The notes under the pieces are model-generated. The model was not told where the DNA came from. It saw nothing but the letters and a program-made list of their open reading frames with translations, and searched no databases. Shown here piece after piece: positions 55,052 to 64,000 of a DNA stretch of 64,000 nucleotides. Origin of the DNA: Massilia sp. CF038 (lineage in GTDB: Bacteria; Pseudomonadota; Gammaproteobacteria; Burkholderiales; Burkholderiaceae_D); assembly GCF_900129765.1 (NCBI RefSeq), contig NZ_FQWU01000002.1:496001-560000 (forward strand), given 5' to 3'. Each line of letters begins with the position of its first letter. Within the stretch, counting starts at the first letter, position 1. Made by a program: the position numbers and the translations under genes.

Positions 55052-56356
55052 CTAGTCCGTGCCGGCGCTGTCATCCAGACTACGCAGCCAGGCCAGCTTT
55101 TCGGCAATCTTGGCCTCGATCCCGCGCGGCACCGGCTCGTACCAGCGCGGCTCGGCCATACCTTCGGGCAGGTATGTCTCGCCTGCCGCATAGGCATTCG
55201 GCTCGTCATGCGCATAGCGGTACTCGTGACCGTAACCAAGTTCTTTCATGAGCTTGGTTGGGGCGTTGCGCAGGTGCACCGGCACTTCGCGCGACTTGTC
55301 CTTTTTAACGAAGGCCACGGCCCGGTTGTAGGCGTTGTAGCCGGCATTGCTCTTGGCGGCGATGGCCAGGTAGATCACGGCCTGCCCAAGCGCCAGTTCG
55401 CCTTCTGGCGAGCCCAGGCGTTCATAGGTGGCGGCCGCGTCGTTGGCGATCTGGATGGCGCGCGGATCGGCAATGCCGATGTCTTCCCATGCCATGCGCA
55501 CAATGCGTCGCAGCAGGTATTGGGGATCGGCACCGCCGTCGAGCATGCGGCACAGCCAGTACAGGGCGGCATCGGGATGCGAGCCGCGCACCGATTTGTG
55601 CAAGGCCGAAATTTGGTCGTAGAAGTTGTCGCCGCCCTTGTCAAAACGGCGCGAATTGAGCGTCAGCGCGTTGTCGACAAATTCGCCGCTGATGCGGGTA
55701 ATGCCCGAGGTTTCTGCGGAAGTCTTGGTTTGCTCCAGCAGGTTAAGAAAACGCCGCGCATCGCCGTCTGCATAGCCAATCAAGGTGGCCACGGCAACTT
55801 CGTCAAAGCTCAGGTGGCCAAGTGCACGCTCCTGTGCCCGCGTGAGCAATTGCAGCATCTCGGCGTCCGTCAGCGCCTTGAGCACGTATACCTGGGCCCG
55901 CGACAGCAGCGCGGAATTGACTTCAAACGAAGGGTTTTCGGTCGTGGCACCAATCAAGGTCACCAGGCCCGACTCCACGAACGGCAATAAGGCATCTTGC
56001 TGCGACTTGTTGAAACGGTGGATCTCGTCGATGAACAGAATGGTGTGCTTGCCGGTGGCCAGATGGTGCTCGGCCTGTTCAATGGCGGCGCGAATATCTT
56101 TGACGCCAGACAGCACTGCCGACAGGGCAATGAATTCGCAGCCAAAGGCGTTGGCCGTCAGGCGCGCCAGCGTGGTCTTGCCAACGCCGGGCGGGCCCCA
56201 CAAAATCATGGAATGCGGCTTGCCGGACTTGAACACAAGGCGCAGCGGCTTGCCTTCGCCCAGCAAATGGCTCTGGCCGATCACGTCCTCGATGGTTGCC
56301 GGCCGCAATGCTTCCGCCAGGGGCGGTGCGGGTTCGGTCTTGAATAAGTCGTCCAT
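55052..56356 (-). CDS. rarA: Replication-associated recombination protein A (RarA/MgsA)
   Basis: A 434-residue AAA+ ATPase. Walker A is GPPGVGKT at residues 54-61 and Walker B is LFIDEIHR. It acts on stalled replication forks with single-strand DNA-binding protein. It lies between serS and lolA/ftsK, the same order as in many proteobacteria. Confidence 0.96.
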   Translation of the reverse strand: MDDLFKTEPAPPLAEALRPATIEDVIGQSHLLGEGKPLRLVFKSGKPHSMILWGPPGVGKTTLARLTANAFGCEFIALSAVLSGVKDIRAAIEQAEHHLATGKHTILFIDEIHRFNKSQQDALLPFVESGLVTLIGATTENPSFEVNSALLSRAQVYVLKALTDAEMLQLLTRAQERALGHLSFDEVAVATLIGYADGDARRFLNLLEQTKTSAETSGITRISGEFVDNALTLNSRRFDKGGDNFYDQISALHKSVRGSHPDAALYWLCRMLDGGADPQYLLRRIVRMAWEDIGIADPRAIQIANDAAATYERLGSPEGELALGQAVIYLAIAAKSNAGYNAYNRAVAFVKKDKSREVPVHLRNAPTKLMKELGYGHEYRYAHDEPNAYAAGETYLPEGMAEPRWYEPVPRGIEAKIAEKLAWLRSLDDSAGTD

Positions 56357-56433
56357 GCAGGCTATTTCAACAATGATGAGCGCGTAGTCTAGCGCATGGC
56401 GGGCGCGCCTGCGCGGCAGTTTCGCAAGGTGCG

Positions 56434-57102
56434 CTAGGGGCGTTTGCGCAATACCCGGCCGAAGGCGGTATCGGTCTTTTCGCCAGGCACGGTGGGGTCG
56501 GTTGCAAATGTGCAGCTGGCAATGTAATCGGCAGCCGCGCTTGCCAAAACATCGTCCACACCTTCGGCCTTGACGCCCGTGGCGGTGCCGTCGGCGGTCA
56601 CCAGAAAGCGCACCAGCACGCCATCCTTGCTGCTCGGAGTGCGGTTGAATTCTTCAAAGCCGGAAAACCGCGGCGACGCTGCGCAACTGTCAGGCACCAG
56701 GCGCGGCCGGTTGCTGGGCGGACCGGCCAGGGTCCAGACAAACTGGATCGGGAAGGTGGCATCGCGCTCGGTCTCGTCCAGATTGGCCTTGAACTTGCAT
56801 TTGATCAGGGAGGCCAGCGCGGCGTCGTCAAGCAGTTTCCAGCTGCTGCTGGCGGCCACGCGCGCATCTTCAATCGCGCCGTCGGCATTGATGTGGAAGT
56901 GAAGCAAGGTGATGCCTTCGACCTCGTAGCGCCGCGCTTCCTTGGGCCACTCCGGCGTGGTGCACGACGACGGCGCCGCCAGCAGCTTGGCCGGAAAGGC
57001 GTTGGCCAGCACGCGGTTGGTCCGCGGCGCCTTGCTCGGCGCGATCGTCCACAGGACGAGCCCGGCAAGCGCGGTCGCGACGGCGATCTTCTTCTTGTTC
57101 AT
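56434..57102 (-). CDS. Membrane-anchored protein with two TonB C-terminal-like domains
   Basis: A 222-residue protein with an N-terminal anchor (about 5-22). The first TonB-like domain covers about 45-130 (EWPKEARRYEVEGITLLHFH ... WKLLDDAAL). A second, weaker copy follows (about 135-220: GVLVRFLVTADGTATGV ... DDVLASAAADYI). Two cysteine pairs (SSC and KCKF; DSC and ASC) could form one disulfide per domain. It is 15 bases from lolA. It could be an energy transducer, but the long periplasmic Pro-rich linker of classic TonB is missing. Confidence 0.75.
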   Translation of the reverse strand: MNKKKIAVATALAGLVLWTIAPSKAPRTNRVLANAFPAKLLAAPSSCTTPEWPKEARRYEVEGITLLHFHINADGAIEDARVAASSSWKLLDDAALASLIKCKFKANLDETERDATFPIQFVWTLAGPPSNRPRLVPDSCAASPRFSGFEEFNRTPSSKDGVLVRFLVTADGTATGVKAEGVDDVLASAAADYIASCTFATDPTVPGEKTDTAFGRVLRKRP

Positions 57103-57117
57103 GCCGGCAATGACGGC

Positions 57118-57750
57118 TTAGTTCTTGAAGACGTCTGCGCCCTTGGGGACTTCAAACTTGAACTGGGTCGGGCCTAGCGAAGGGTTTTTCTCGAACTTGG
57201 GGAAGGCAAGCTGCGAAGTCTGGCCAAACGAATCCTTCAGCTCCATGGCTGCCGGGGTGCCATTTTTCAGGCCAATGCTGATCTGCTGGAACTGGCTATC
57301 CTTGGCCTTGGGCGTGGCATTCAGCCATTCCATGCCGTCGCGGCTGCCTGCTTCGGCCAGGGTAAAGTTCTTTTCCAGGTCGTTGCTGCCGAACAGAATG
57401 GCCGCTGGCGAGGAACCCAGAGCGTCGCCCAGCTTGCGCACCGTGACCTGGTTCAGGTCTTTGTCGTAGATGAACAGTTGCTCGCCATCGGCTTGCAGCA
57501 GCTGGTCGTAGGGTTTGGTATAGGTCCAGATGAATTTGCCAGGGCGGGCAAACACGAAGGTGCCGCTGGAGGTATCGCCCGGCTTGGTCGCGCCGGTTTT
57601 TTTGACTTGGCGCTGGGTAAATTCACCACGGGCGGACTGGGTACTGCTGACGAAACTCTTGAATTGCTCCAGCGCGCTGGCCTGGGCACTGCCGATGAAC
57701 GCCAGGCTCGCGGCCAGGGCTGCGGCGCTTGATTTGAAAATGGTCTGCAT
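57118..57750 (-). CDS. lolA: Outer-membrane lipoprotein carrier LolA
   Basis: A 210-residue periplasmic protein with signal peptide (about 1-24). The mature part matches LolA ([40 protein letters not shown]). It carries lipoproteins from the inner membrane complex to LolB. Part of the ftsK-lolA-rarA-serS order. Confidence 0.95.
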   Translation of the reverse strand: MQTIFKSSAAALAASLAFIGSAQASALEQFKSFVSSTQSARGEFTQRQVKKTGATKPGDTSSGTFVFARPGKFIWTYTKPYDQLLQADGEQLFIYDKDLNQVTVRKLGDALGSSPAAILFGSNDLEKNFTLAEAGSRDGMEWLNATPKAKDSQFQQISIGLKNGTPAAMELKDSFGQTSQLAFPKFEKNPSLGPTQFKFEVPKGADVFKN

Positions 57751-57834
57751 TGTTGCCTTTCTTATTGTGCTGCACGGGCACGTTCGCCTTCCCCGGTTAA
57801 CGGCCAGGGCGGCGATGCGTGCACAAGCAGGTGA

Positions 57835-60189
57835 TTATTCTGCGCTGGCGGCGGGCACCAGGATGTCGCGGTTGCCATTCGATTGCATGGCAGAAACTAC
57901 CCCGCTATTCTCCATCTGTTCCAGCAGACGGGCCGCGCGATTGTAACCAATGCGCAGATGGCGTTGCACCAAGGAAATTGAAGCGCGGCGGTTCTTGAGC
58001 ACAACCTGCACCGCCTGGTCATACATGGGATCCGCCTCGCCGCCGCCTTCGCCTGCCGGCGCACCGTCAGCCCCGCCCTCGCCTTCGAGGGTGCCGCCTT
58101 CGAGGATGCCTTCGATATAGTTCGGCTCGCCAGTCGACTTCAAGTGCTTGACGACACGGTGCACCTCATCGTCGGACACAAACGCGCCGTGCACGCGGAT
58201 CGGCAGGCCGGTACCCGGCGGCATGTACAGCATGTCACCCATACCCAGCAGCGCCTCCGCACCCATCTGGTCCAGAATCGTGCGCGAGTCGATTTTTGAA
58301 GATACCTGGAACGCAATACGGGTCGGAATGTTCGCCTTGATCAGGCCGGTAATCACGTCCACCGAAGGCCGCTGCGTGGCGAGAATCAGGTGCAGGCCGG
58401 CCGCACGGGCTTTCTGGGCAATACGGGCGATCAATTCTTCCACCTTCTTGCCGACCACCATCATCAGGTCGGCCAGCTCGTCGATGATGATGACGATGGT
58501 GGGCAGCTTTTCCAGCGGTTCTGGCGAGTCCGGCGTCAGGCTGAACGGATTCGGAATATGTTCTTCGCGCTTGGCCGCTTCCATGATCTTGGCGTTGTAG
58601 CCCGCCAGGTTACGCACGCCCAGCTTGCTCATCAGCTTGTAGCGCCGTTCCATTTCGTTCACGGCCCAGTTCAGCGCGTGCCCTGCCTGGCGCATATCGG
58701 TGACCACCGGCGCCAGCAAATGCGGAATACCTTCGTAGACCGACATTTCCAGCATTTTCGGGTCAATCAGGATCATCCGCACATCGGCCGGATCCGACTT
58801 GTACAACAGCGACAGGATGGTGGCGTTAATCCCCACCGATTTACCCGAACCGGTGGTACCGGCCACCAGCAAGTGCGGCATCTTGGCCAGGTCGGCGATG
58901 ACGGCTTTGCCGGCAATATCCTTGCCCAGGGCCACGGTCAGCTGGGACGCGCTGTCGTTGTACACCTTGGAGCCGACAATTTCCGTCAGGCGCACGATCT
59001 GGCGCTTGGGGTTCGGCAGCTCGAGCGCCATGTAGTTTTTGCCGGGAATAGTTTCCACCACGCGGATCGAGGTCAGCGACAGCGAACGGGCCAGGTCGCG
59101 CGCCAGGCCCACGATCTGGCTGCCCTTGACGCCCGTTGCCGGTTCGATTTCGTAGCGCGTGACCACCGGTCCCGGATAGGCAGCGACCACCTTGGCTTCC
59201 ACGCCAAAGTCGGACAATTTCTTTTCAATCAGGCGACTAGTGAATTCCAGCGTCTCGACGGACACGGTTTCCTGCACTGCCGGCGGTTCATCGAGCAAAG
59301 ACAGCGGTGGCAAACTGGAGTCGCCCGGCAAGTCCTGGAACAGGGCAGCCTGCTTTTCCTTCTGCACTCGTTCCGATTTGACAACTTCCACAACCTGCGG
59401 CTCGATCTTCACGGGCGGCGCGGCAACGTGTTTCTCCACGTGCTTGGCCCGCTCGATGACGACCACTTCGTCACGTTTCACGGCAGCCACTTCGCCCTGC
59501 TTGCGGTCTTCCCGATCCTGGTAGCGCAGGCGGAACCATTCCACGCCCGATTCGATGGTGGCGCCAATGCGCTCGGCCACCGACATCCACGACACATGGA
59601 AGAACAGGCTGAAACCAAGGCCAAACAGCAACAGCAGCAGCAAGGTGGCGCCCGTAAAACCAAACGCATTGTTGGAGGCATTGCCAATGATTTTGCCCAG
59701 CACGCCCCCTGGCGCGCGCGGCAATTGCACGTGGAGCGACCACATGCGCAGGTATTCCAGACCGACGCTGCCGATGAACATCAGCGTGAAGCCGACCCAG
59801 CGAATGGTTGCCTCGTGCTGGTGTTCAGGGTCGTTTTCCTTTTCCATCACGTACTTGTTGGTCAGGGTGCGATAGCCCTTCCACACCAGCCGCAGGAAGC
59901 AGAAACACCACCACCAGGCCGAGAAGCCGAAAATAAACAGCATTAAATCAGCAAGATAGGCGCCAGCACGGCCACCCAGATTGTGCACGGTCGTGACTTC
60001 CACCTCGTGCGACCAGCCCGGATCGCCCTTGTTGTAGCTGAGCAATATCATCACAAAGTAGACGAAGATGGCTGCCAGCGCGATCCAGCGCGCTTCGGAC
60101 AGCAGGCGCACCAGACGGTTCGGCAATGGTTGCCGGACAGTATCTTTGCGGGTGTAAGTCGAGGCTTGGGGTTGGCTATTCTTTGGCAT
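57835..60189 (-). CDS. ftsK: DNA translocase FtsK
   Basis: A 784-residue protein. Four transmembrane helices occupy about residues 30-200, a charged linker follows, then the RecA-like motor with Walker A GTTGSGKS near 445-452, Walker [13 protein letters not shown] and a C-terminal gamma domain ([20 protein letters not shown]). It moves DNA at the division site to resolve chromosomes. The linker is shorter than in E. coli FtsK. It is divergent from trxB, as in many proteobacteria. Confidence 0.97.
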   Translation of the reverse strand: MPKNSQPQASTYTRKDTVRQPLPNRLVRLLSEARWIALAAIFVYFVMILLSYNKGDPGWSHEVEVTTVHNLGGRAGAYLADLMLFIFGFSAWWWCFCFLRLVWKGYRTLTNKYVMEKENDPEHQHEATIRWVGFTLMFIGSVGLEYLRMWSLHVQLPRAPGGVLGKIIGNASNNAFGFTGATLLLLLLFGLGFSLFFHVSWMSVAERIGATIESGVEWFRLRYQDREDRKQGEVAAVKRDEVVVIERAKHVEKHVAAPPVKIEPQVVEVVKSERVQKEKQAALFQDLPGDSSLPPLSLLDEPPAVQETVSVETLEFTSRLIEKKLSDFGVEAKVVAAYPGPVVTRYEIEPATGVKGSQIVGLARDLARSLSLTSIRVVETIPGKNYMALELPNPKRQIVRLTEIVGSKVYNDSASQLTVALGKDIAGKAVIADLAKMPHLLVAGTTGSGKSVGINATILSLLYKSDPADVRMILIDPKMLEMSVYEGIPHLLAPVVTDMRQAGHALNWAVNEMERRYKLMSKLGVRNLAGYNAKIMEAAKREEHIPNPFSLTPDSPEPLEKLPTIVIIIDELADLMMVVGKKVEELIARIAQKARAAGLHLILATQRPSVDVITGLIKANIPTRIAFQVSSKIDSRTILDQMGAEALLGMGDMLYMPPGTGLPIRVHGAFVSDDEVHRVVKHLKSTGEPNYIEGILEGGTLEGEGGADGAPAGEGGGEADPMYDQAVQVVLKNRRASISLVQRHLRIGYNRAARLLEQMENSGVVSAMQSNGNRDILVPAASAE

Positions 60190-60256
60190 TCTTGCTGCTG
60201 ATGAAACTGCGATCCGCCCATTCTAAGCCATATATTGGCCGACAGCCCCATGATTC

Positions 60257-60291
60257 ATGCTCACACGCATCATGGAATATAATGTGAGCAT
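60257..60291. promoter_or_regulatory. Inverted repeat around a -10 box in the ftsK/trxB intergenic region
   Basis: ATGCTCACA (60257-60265) and TGTGAGCAT (60283-60291) are exact reverse complements with 17 bases between. TATAAT at 60278-60283 abuts the right arm, and TTCATG at 60254-60259 lies 18 bases before it, so a promoter reading toward trxB is likely covered by a dyad operator. The regulator is not known. Confidence 0.55.
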
Positions 60292-60309
60292 AATTCGCTG
60301 GCCCTGAAA

Positions 60310-60394
60310 CATCGTCCTCGCGAAGGCGGGGACCCATAGCACGCTGAACAACTTCGGCGCCGTGGCATGGGTCCCCGCCTGCGCGAGGACGACG
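60310..60394. repeat. REP-type palindromic element, copy 3
   Basis: CATCGTCCTCGCGAAGGCGG... pairs with ...CCGCCTGCGCGAGGACGACG. The centre (AACAACTTCGGCG) is similar to the centre of copy 2. It lies between the dyad and the trxB start. Confidence 0.88.
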
Positions 60395-60443
60395 GGCTTG
60401 AATCCAGCCCGAGCGCCCCCAGTTTCTTTCCATACACACCTGA

Positions 60444-61409
<966 letters not shown>

Positions 61410-61416
61410 GGAAGCA

Positions 61417-62091
61417 ATGCCGTCGATGAAGGATTTTGCCGATCTTAAAGCCTTGAAAGAAGCACTCAAGGACCAGGAACAGGCGCGCGCCATCGAAAAA
61501 GCCGAGCGTGAAAAGCGTGAACAAGTGGCCCGGCAAGAAGCCGGCCTGTTCCGCACCGCGCTGGGCGGCGTGAAAAAGCTGCCTGAATCGAACCGGTATG
61601 TGCCCAACGCCCCGCCCGGCATCAACGTCACCATCAAGCCGGCGCGTCCGCGCACCCAGGCCGAAGACGATGCGGCCGTGCTGCGCGAGTCCCTTTCCGA
61701 CGCCTTCGAGGTTGACCACCTGCTCGACGACGACCCCAGCCTCAGCTTTACCCGCGCCGGCGTCGGTTCCGACGTCGTGCGTAAATTGCGCAAGGGCCAC
61801 TGGCCCGTGCAAGATGAGCTCGACCTGCACGGCATGCGCCGCGATACCGCGCGCGATGCCTTGGGCGACTTTCTGGCACGCGCAGCCAGGCGCAAGCTGC
61901 GCTGTGTCTGCGTGATTCACGGCAAAGGCCTGGGTTCGGCCGGCGGCGAGCCCGTCTTGCGCTCCATGGTGCACAGCTGGCTCGAACAAAAAGACGACGT
62001 CATCGCCTTTTGCGCTGCCAATGTCGACGGCCGCAGCCATGGCGCCCTGATCGTGCTGCTGCGCGCTGCCCTCACTGCCAAGATCGGCTAA
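61417..62091 (+). CDS. Smr/MutS2-like domain protein
   Basis: A 224-residue protein. The N-terminal half is charged and coiled-coil-like (ALKEALKDQEQARAIEKAER). The C-terminal Smr domain (about 130-220) has LDLHG at about 135-139 and HGKG near 168, the motifs of Smr nicking or RNA-cleaving endonucleases. Start at 61417 with GAGGA upstream. It may act in DNA repair or RNA turnover; it follows trxB directly. Confidence 0.88.
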   Translation: MPSMKDFADLKALKEALKDQEQARAIEKAEREKREQVARQEAGLFRTALGGVKKLPESNRYVPNAPPGINVTIKPARPRTQAEDDAAVLRESLSDAFEVDHLLDDDPSLSFTRAGVGSDVVRKLRKGHWPVQDELDLHGMRRDTARDALGDFLARAARRKLRCVCVIHGKGLGSAGGEPVLRSMVHSWLEQKDDVIAFCAANVDGRSHGALIVLLRAALTAKIG

Positions 62092-62156
62092 GCGCCCTAC
62101 CAAGTATCTGTATGGCATGTTAGGCTAGCGGCGTCGCCACTGCCCATCCATACTGC

Positions 62157-62762
62157 ATGACCCTCATAAAGTTTATTGAAATCCTGGCGATTCTGGTTGG
62201 CGCGTTCTCCGGTTTTATCGAAGCGCGCCGCAAGCGCATGGATTTGGTGGGCGTATTTACCGTCGCTTTCATCACCGCGTTTGGCGGCGGCACCCTGCGC
62301 GACATTCTGCTCGACCGCCGTCCCCTGTTCTGGGTCACGCACCAGGAATACGCAATTCTCATCTTCATTCTGGCTTTGATCGCCGCCCCCGCCATTCGTA
62401 CATTGCGGCAGGTGGTCTCCGAACGCATGATCGTCATTGCCGATGCAATTGGCCTTGGCTTGTTTTCGATTGCTGGCGTGGCGTCTGCGCTGGAAGCGAA
62501 CATGCCGATCTTTATCGCCTCGATGATGGGGGTGATCACCGGGATTTTCGGCGGCGTACTGCGCGACATTGTCTGTAACGAAGTGCCGATGGTATTCCGC
62601 GACGGGAAACCATATGCCATCTGCGCTTTTATCGGCAGCTGGATGTATTTGATTATGAAAAAATTCGGCGCAGAGCCGGATTTGGCGCTGTGGTCCAGCG
62701 CCACCGTGATTACCGGCTTGCGGCTGATTACCTGGAAATTCGATATGCGCATGGGTCGCTGA
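62157..62762 (+). CDS. TRIC-family (UPF0126) cation channel-like protein
   Basis: A 201-residue protein with seven predicted transmembrane helices and two GG(G/V)xxRD motifs (FGGGTLRDILL and FGGVLRDIVCN) that mark the internal duplication of the TRIC family. Homologues form potassium-permeable trimers. No adjacent partner. Confidence 0.88.
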   Translation: MTLIKFIEILAILVGAFSGFIEARRKRMDLVGVFTVAFITAFGGGTLRDILLDRRPLFWVTHQEYAILIFILALIAAPAIRTLRQVVSERMIVIADAIGLGLFSIAGVASALEANMPIFIASMMGVITGIFGGVLRDIVCNEVPMVFRDGKPYAICAFIGSWMYLIMKKFGAEPDLALWSSATVITGLRLITWKFDMRMGR

Positions 62763-62839
62763 ATCCAGTGAAAGCGCGCGCCCCATTTCGCCAATTTTTT
62801 CCATTTAGCCTGATCGCTTTCTTCGCCACGCACAGCACC

Positions 62840-62871
62840 GCTGCATACATGCGCTGCATACATGCGCTGCA
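62840..62871. repeat. 13-bp tandem repeat, about 2.5 copies
   Basis: GCTGCATACATGC is repeated twice exactly and followed by the beginning of a third copy, in the leader of the next gene. Confidence 0.85.
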
Positions 62872-62895
62872 ACTTTAAGCGAGAAAAGGAACAAA

Positions 62896-63399
62896 ATGAA
62901 TTACACCAAGGCTGTATCGCTGTTGATTCTGTCGCTTGCCTGCATGGGCGTGGCCGGCGCCGCACCAGCCGGCAAGAAAAAAACAACGCCACCGAAAACC
63001 GCAACGAAAATAAACGCGTGCAAGCCGGACGAGGTGCGGCGCATTGCCACGGAAGTGGCTACGCTTGCCGGCGCCAATGCCCCAACTGGTGCCACCCGCC
63101 TTGCTTACGAAGTGCTGTGCGGCTCTGGCCCCCAGTCGGAGGCCGCAATTCAGGCCGGTGTGACGCCCACCATCGCGCACTATGATATCTATGGTTCGGA
63201 AGACAAAATGGTGACCACGGAATTACCCGGTAGCTCGGTCCATCCGCAAGATATGCAAGCCTGGAACGTCATCGTGGATATGCAGGACGACATCATCTAC
63301 GTCAGGTACAACGGTGGCGCTGCCAACGATTACGACTTCACTCTGGTCTTCATTGAGGATGTATGGCGGATCATGACAACGTCCACCTTCCGACCATAG
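62896..63399 (+). CDS. Exported protein of unknown family
   Basis: A 167-residue protein with AAAAGGA before its ATG and a signal peptide (residues 1-22). A Lys/Thr/Pro-rich linker follows (GKKKTTPPKTATK) and then a compact domain ending in WRIMTTSTFRP. Two cysteines (NACKPD, VLCGSG) may pair. No family recognised. Confidence 0.72.
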   Translation: MNYTKAVSLLILSLACMGVAGAAPAGKKKTTPPKTATKINACKPDEVRRIATEVATLAGANAPTGATRLAYEVLCGSGPQSEAAIQAGVTPTIAHYDIYGSEDKMVTTELPGSSVHPQDMQAWNVIVDMQDDIIYVRYNGGAANDYDFTLVFIEDVWRIMTTSTFRP

Positions 63400-63540
63400 A
63401 AAAGGAACACTGTGCTCAAGCTTTATCGAAACATGAAAGAACCCGCCAGGTAGCGCACCTTACACCTCAAAGACGACGCTACCACGCACGCTGCCCACGC
63501 CCGGCCGGTCGTATCGGTCGAGCCTTGGACAGTCGCAAAT

Positions 63541-63918
<378 letters not shown>

Positions 63919-63927
63919 CTAAACGTT

Positions 63928-64000
63928 TCAGTGGCCCACACCCAGCAATAGCGGCAGCCATGCGGCCAGCAGGATCGCCAGCAATCCCAGCCCGGTCCTG
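63928..64000 (-). CDS. C-terminal end of a membrane protein (partial)
   Basis: A frame enters from the right edge and stops at 63928. The last 23 residues are almost wholly hydrophobic (LGLLAILLAAWLPLLLGVG) and end in GH, so the protein probably ends in a membrane helix. Family cannot be told from this fragment. It lies 48 bases upstream of the P-II gene on the same strand. Confidence 0.6.
   Translation of the reverse strand, partial: RTGLGLLAILLAAWLPLLLGVGH

Noticed and set aside
58390-59946. 518-codon plus-strand open frame
   Set aside because: Antisense of ftsK, which is certain.

Overview
The window is high-GC DNA from a betaproteobacterium, most likely Oxalobacteraceae (Massilia/Janthinobacterium/Duganella type). 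The reasons are the gene families present (DUF4148 protein, CbbR-like LysR, tandem chemoreceptors ending in a CheR-tether pentapeptide), the order trxB / ftsK-lolA-rarA-serS, and dispersed palindromic repeats. No phage, IS, CRISPR array or rRNA operon is visible. The only RNA gene found is a tRNA-Ser(CGA) downstream of serS.

Layout. 0-10.5 kb: a CHASE-PAS-GGDEF-EAL protein, several very small proteins, an esterase-like hydrolase, two paralogous chemoreceptors and a 2Fe-2S ferredoxin. 10.5-20 kb: exported cell-wall and protein-degrading enzymes (L,D-transpeptidase, M23 peptidase, M4 metalloprotease, amidohydrolase), a divergent LysR/NADH dehydrogenase pair and a Crp-type regulator. 20-27 kb: a six-gene membrane cluster with overlapping genes (RDD, SpoIIM-like, DUF4129, DUF4350, MoxR ATPase, DUF58). 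27-29 kb: three DUF805 paralogues in a row. 29-31 kb and 42.8-44.7 kb: two secreted glycoside hydrolases (GH16 with a CBM56-like module, GH5 with two CBM6 modules), each preceded by a LacI-type palindrome. 33-42.6 kb: two copies of a two-gene module (dCache-HAMP sensor with no output domain plus a small cytosolic PATAN-like protein), separated by an M24 peptidase, a DUF4148 protein and a Fur-box-bearing iron region (DUF2325 operon and TonB-dependent receptor). 44.9-49.5 kb: a four-gene envelope operon with a CsgG-like lipoprotein. 50-53 kb: an orphan-gene region with direct repeats next to tRNA-Ser. 53-64 kb: conserved housekeeping genes.

Together the genes suggest a motile, c-di-GMP-signalling environmental bacterium that degrades polysaccharide and protein outside the cell. 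The best candidate for an undescribed system is the duplicated sensor/PATAN-like module. Second is the CsgG-like operon.
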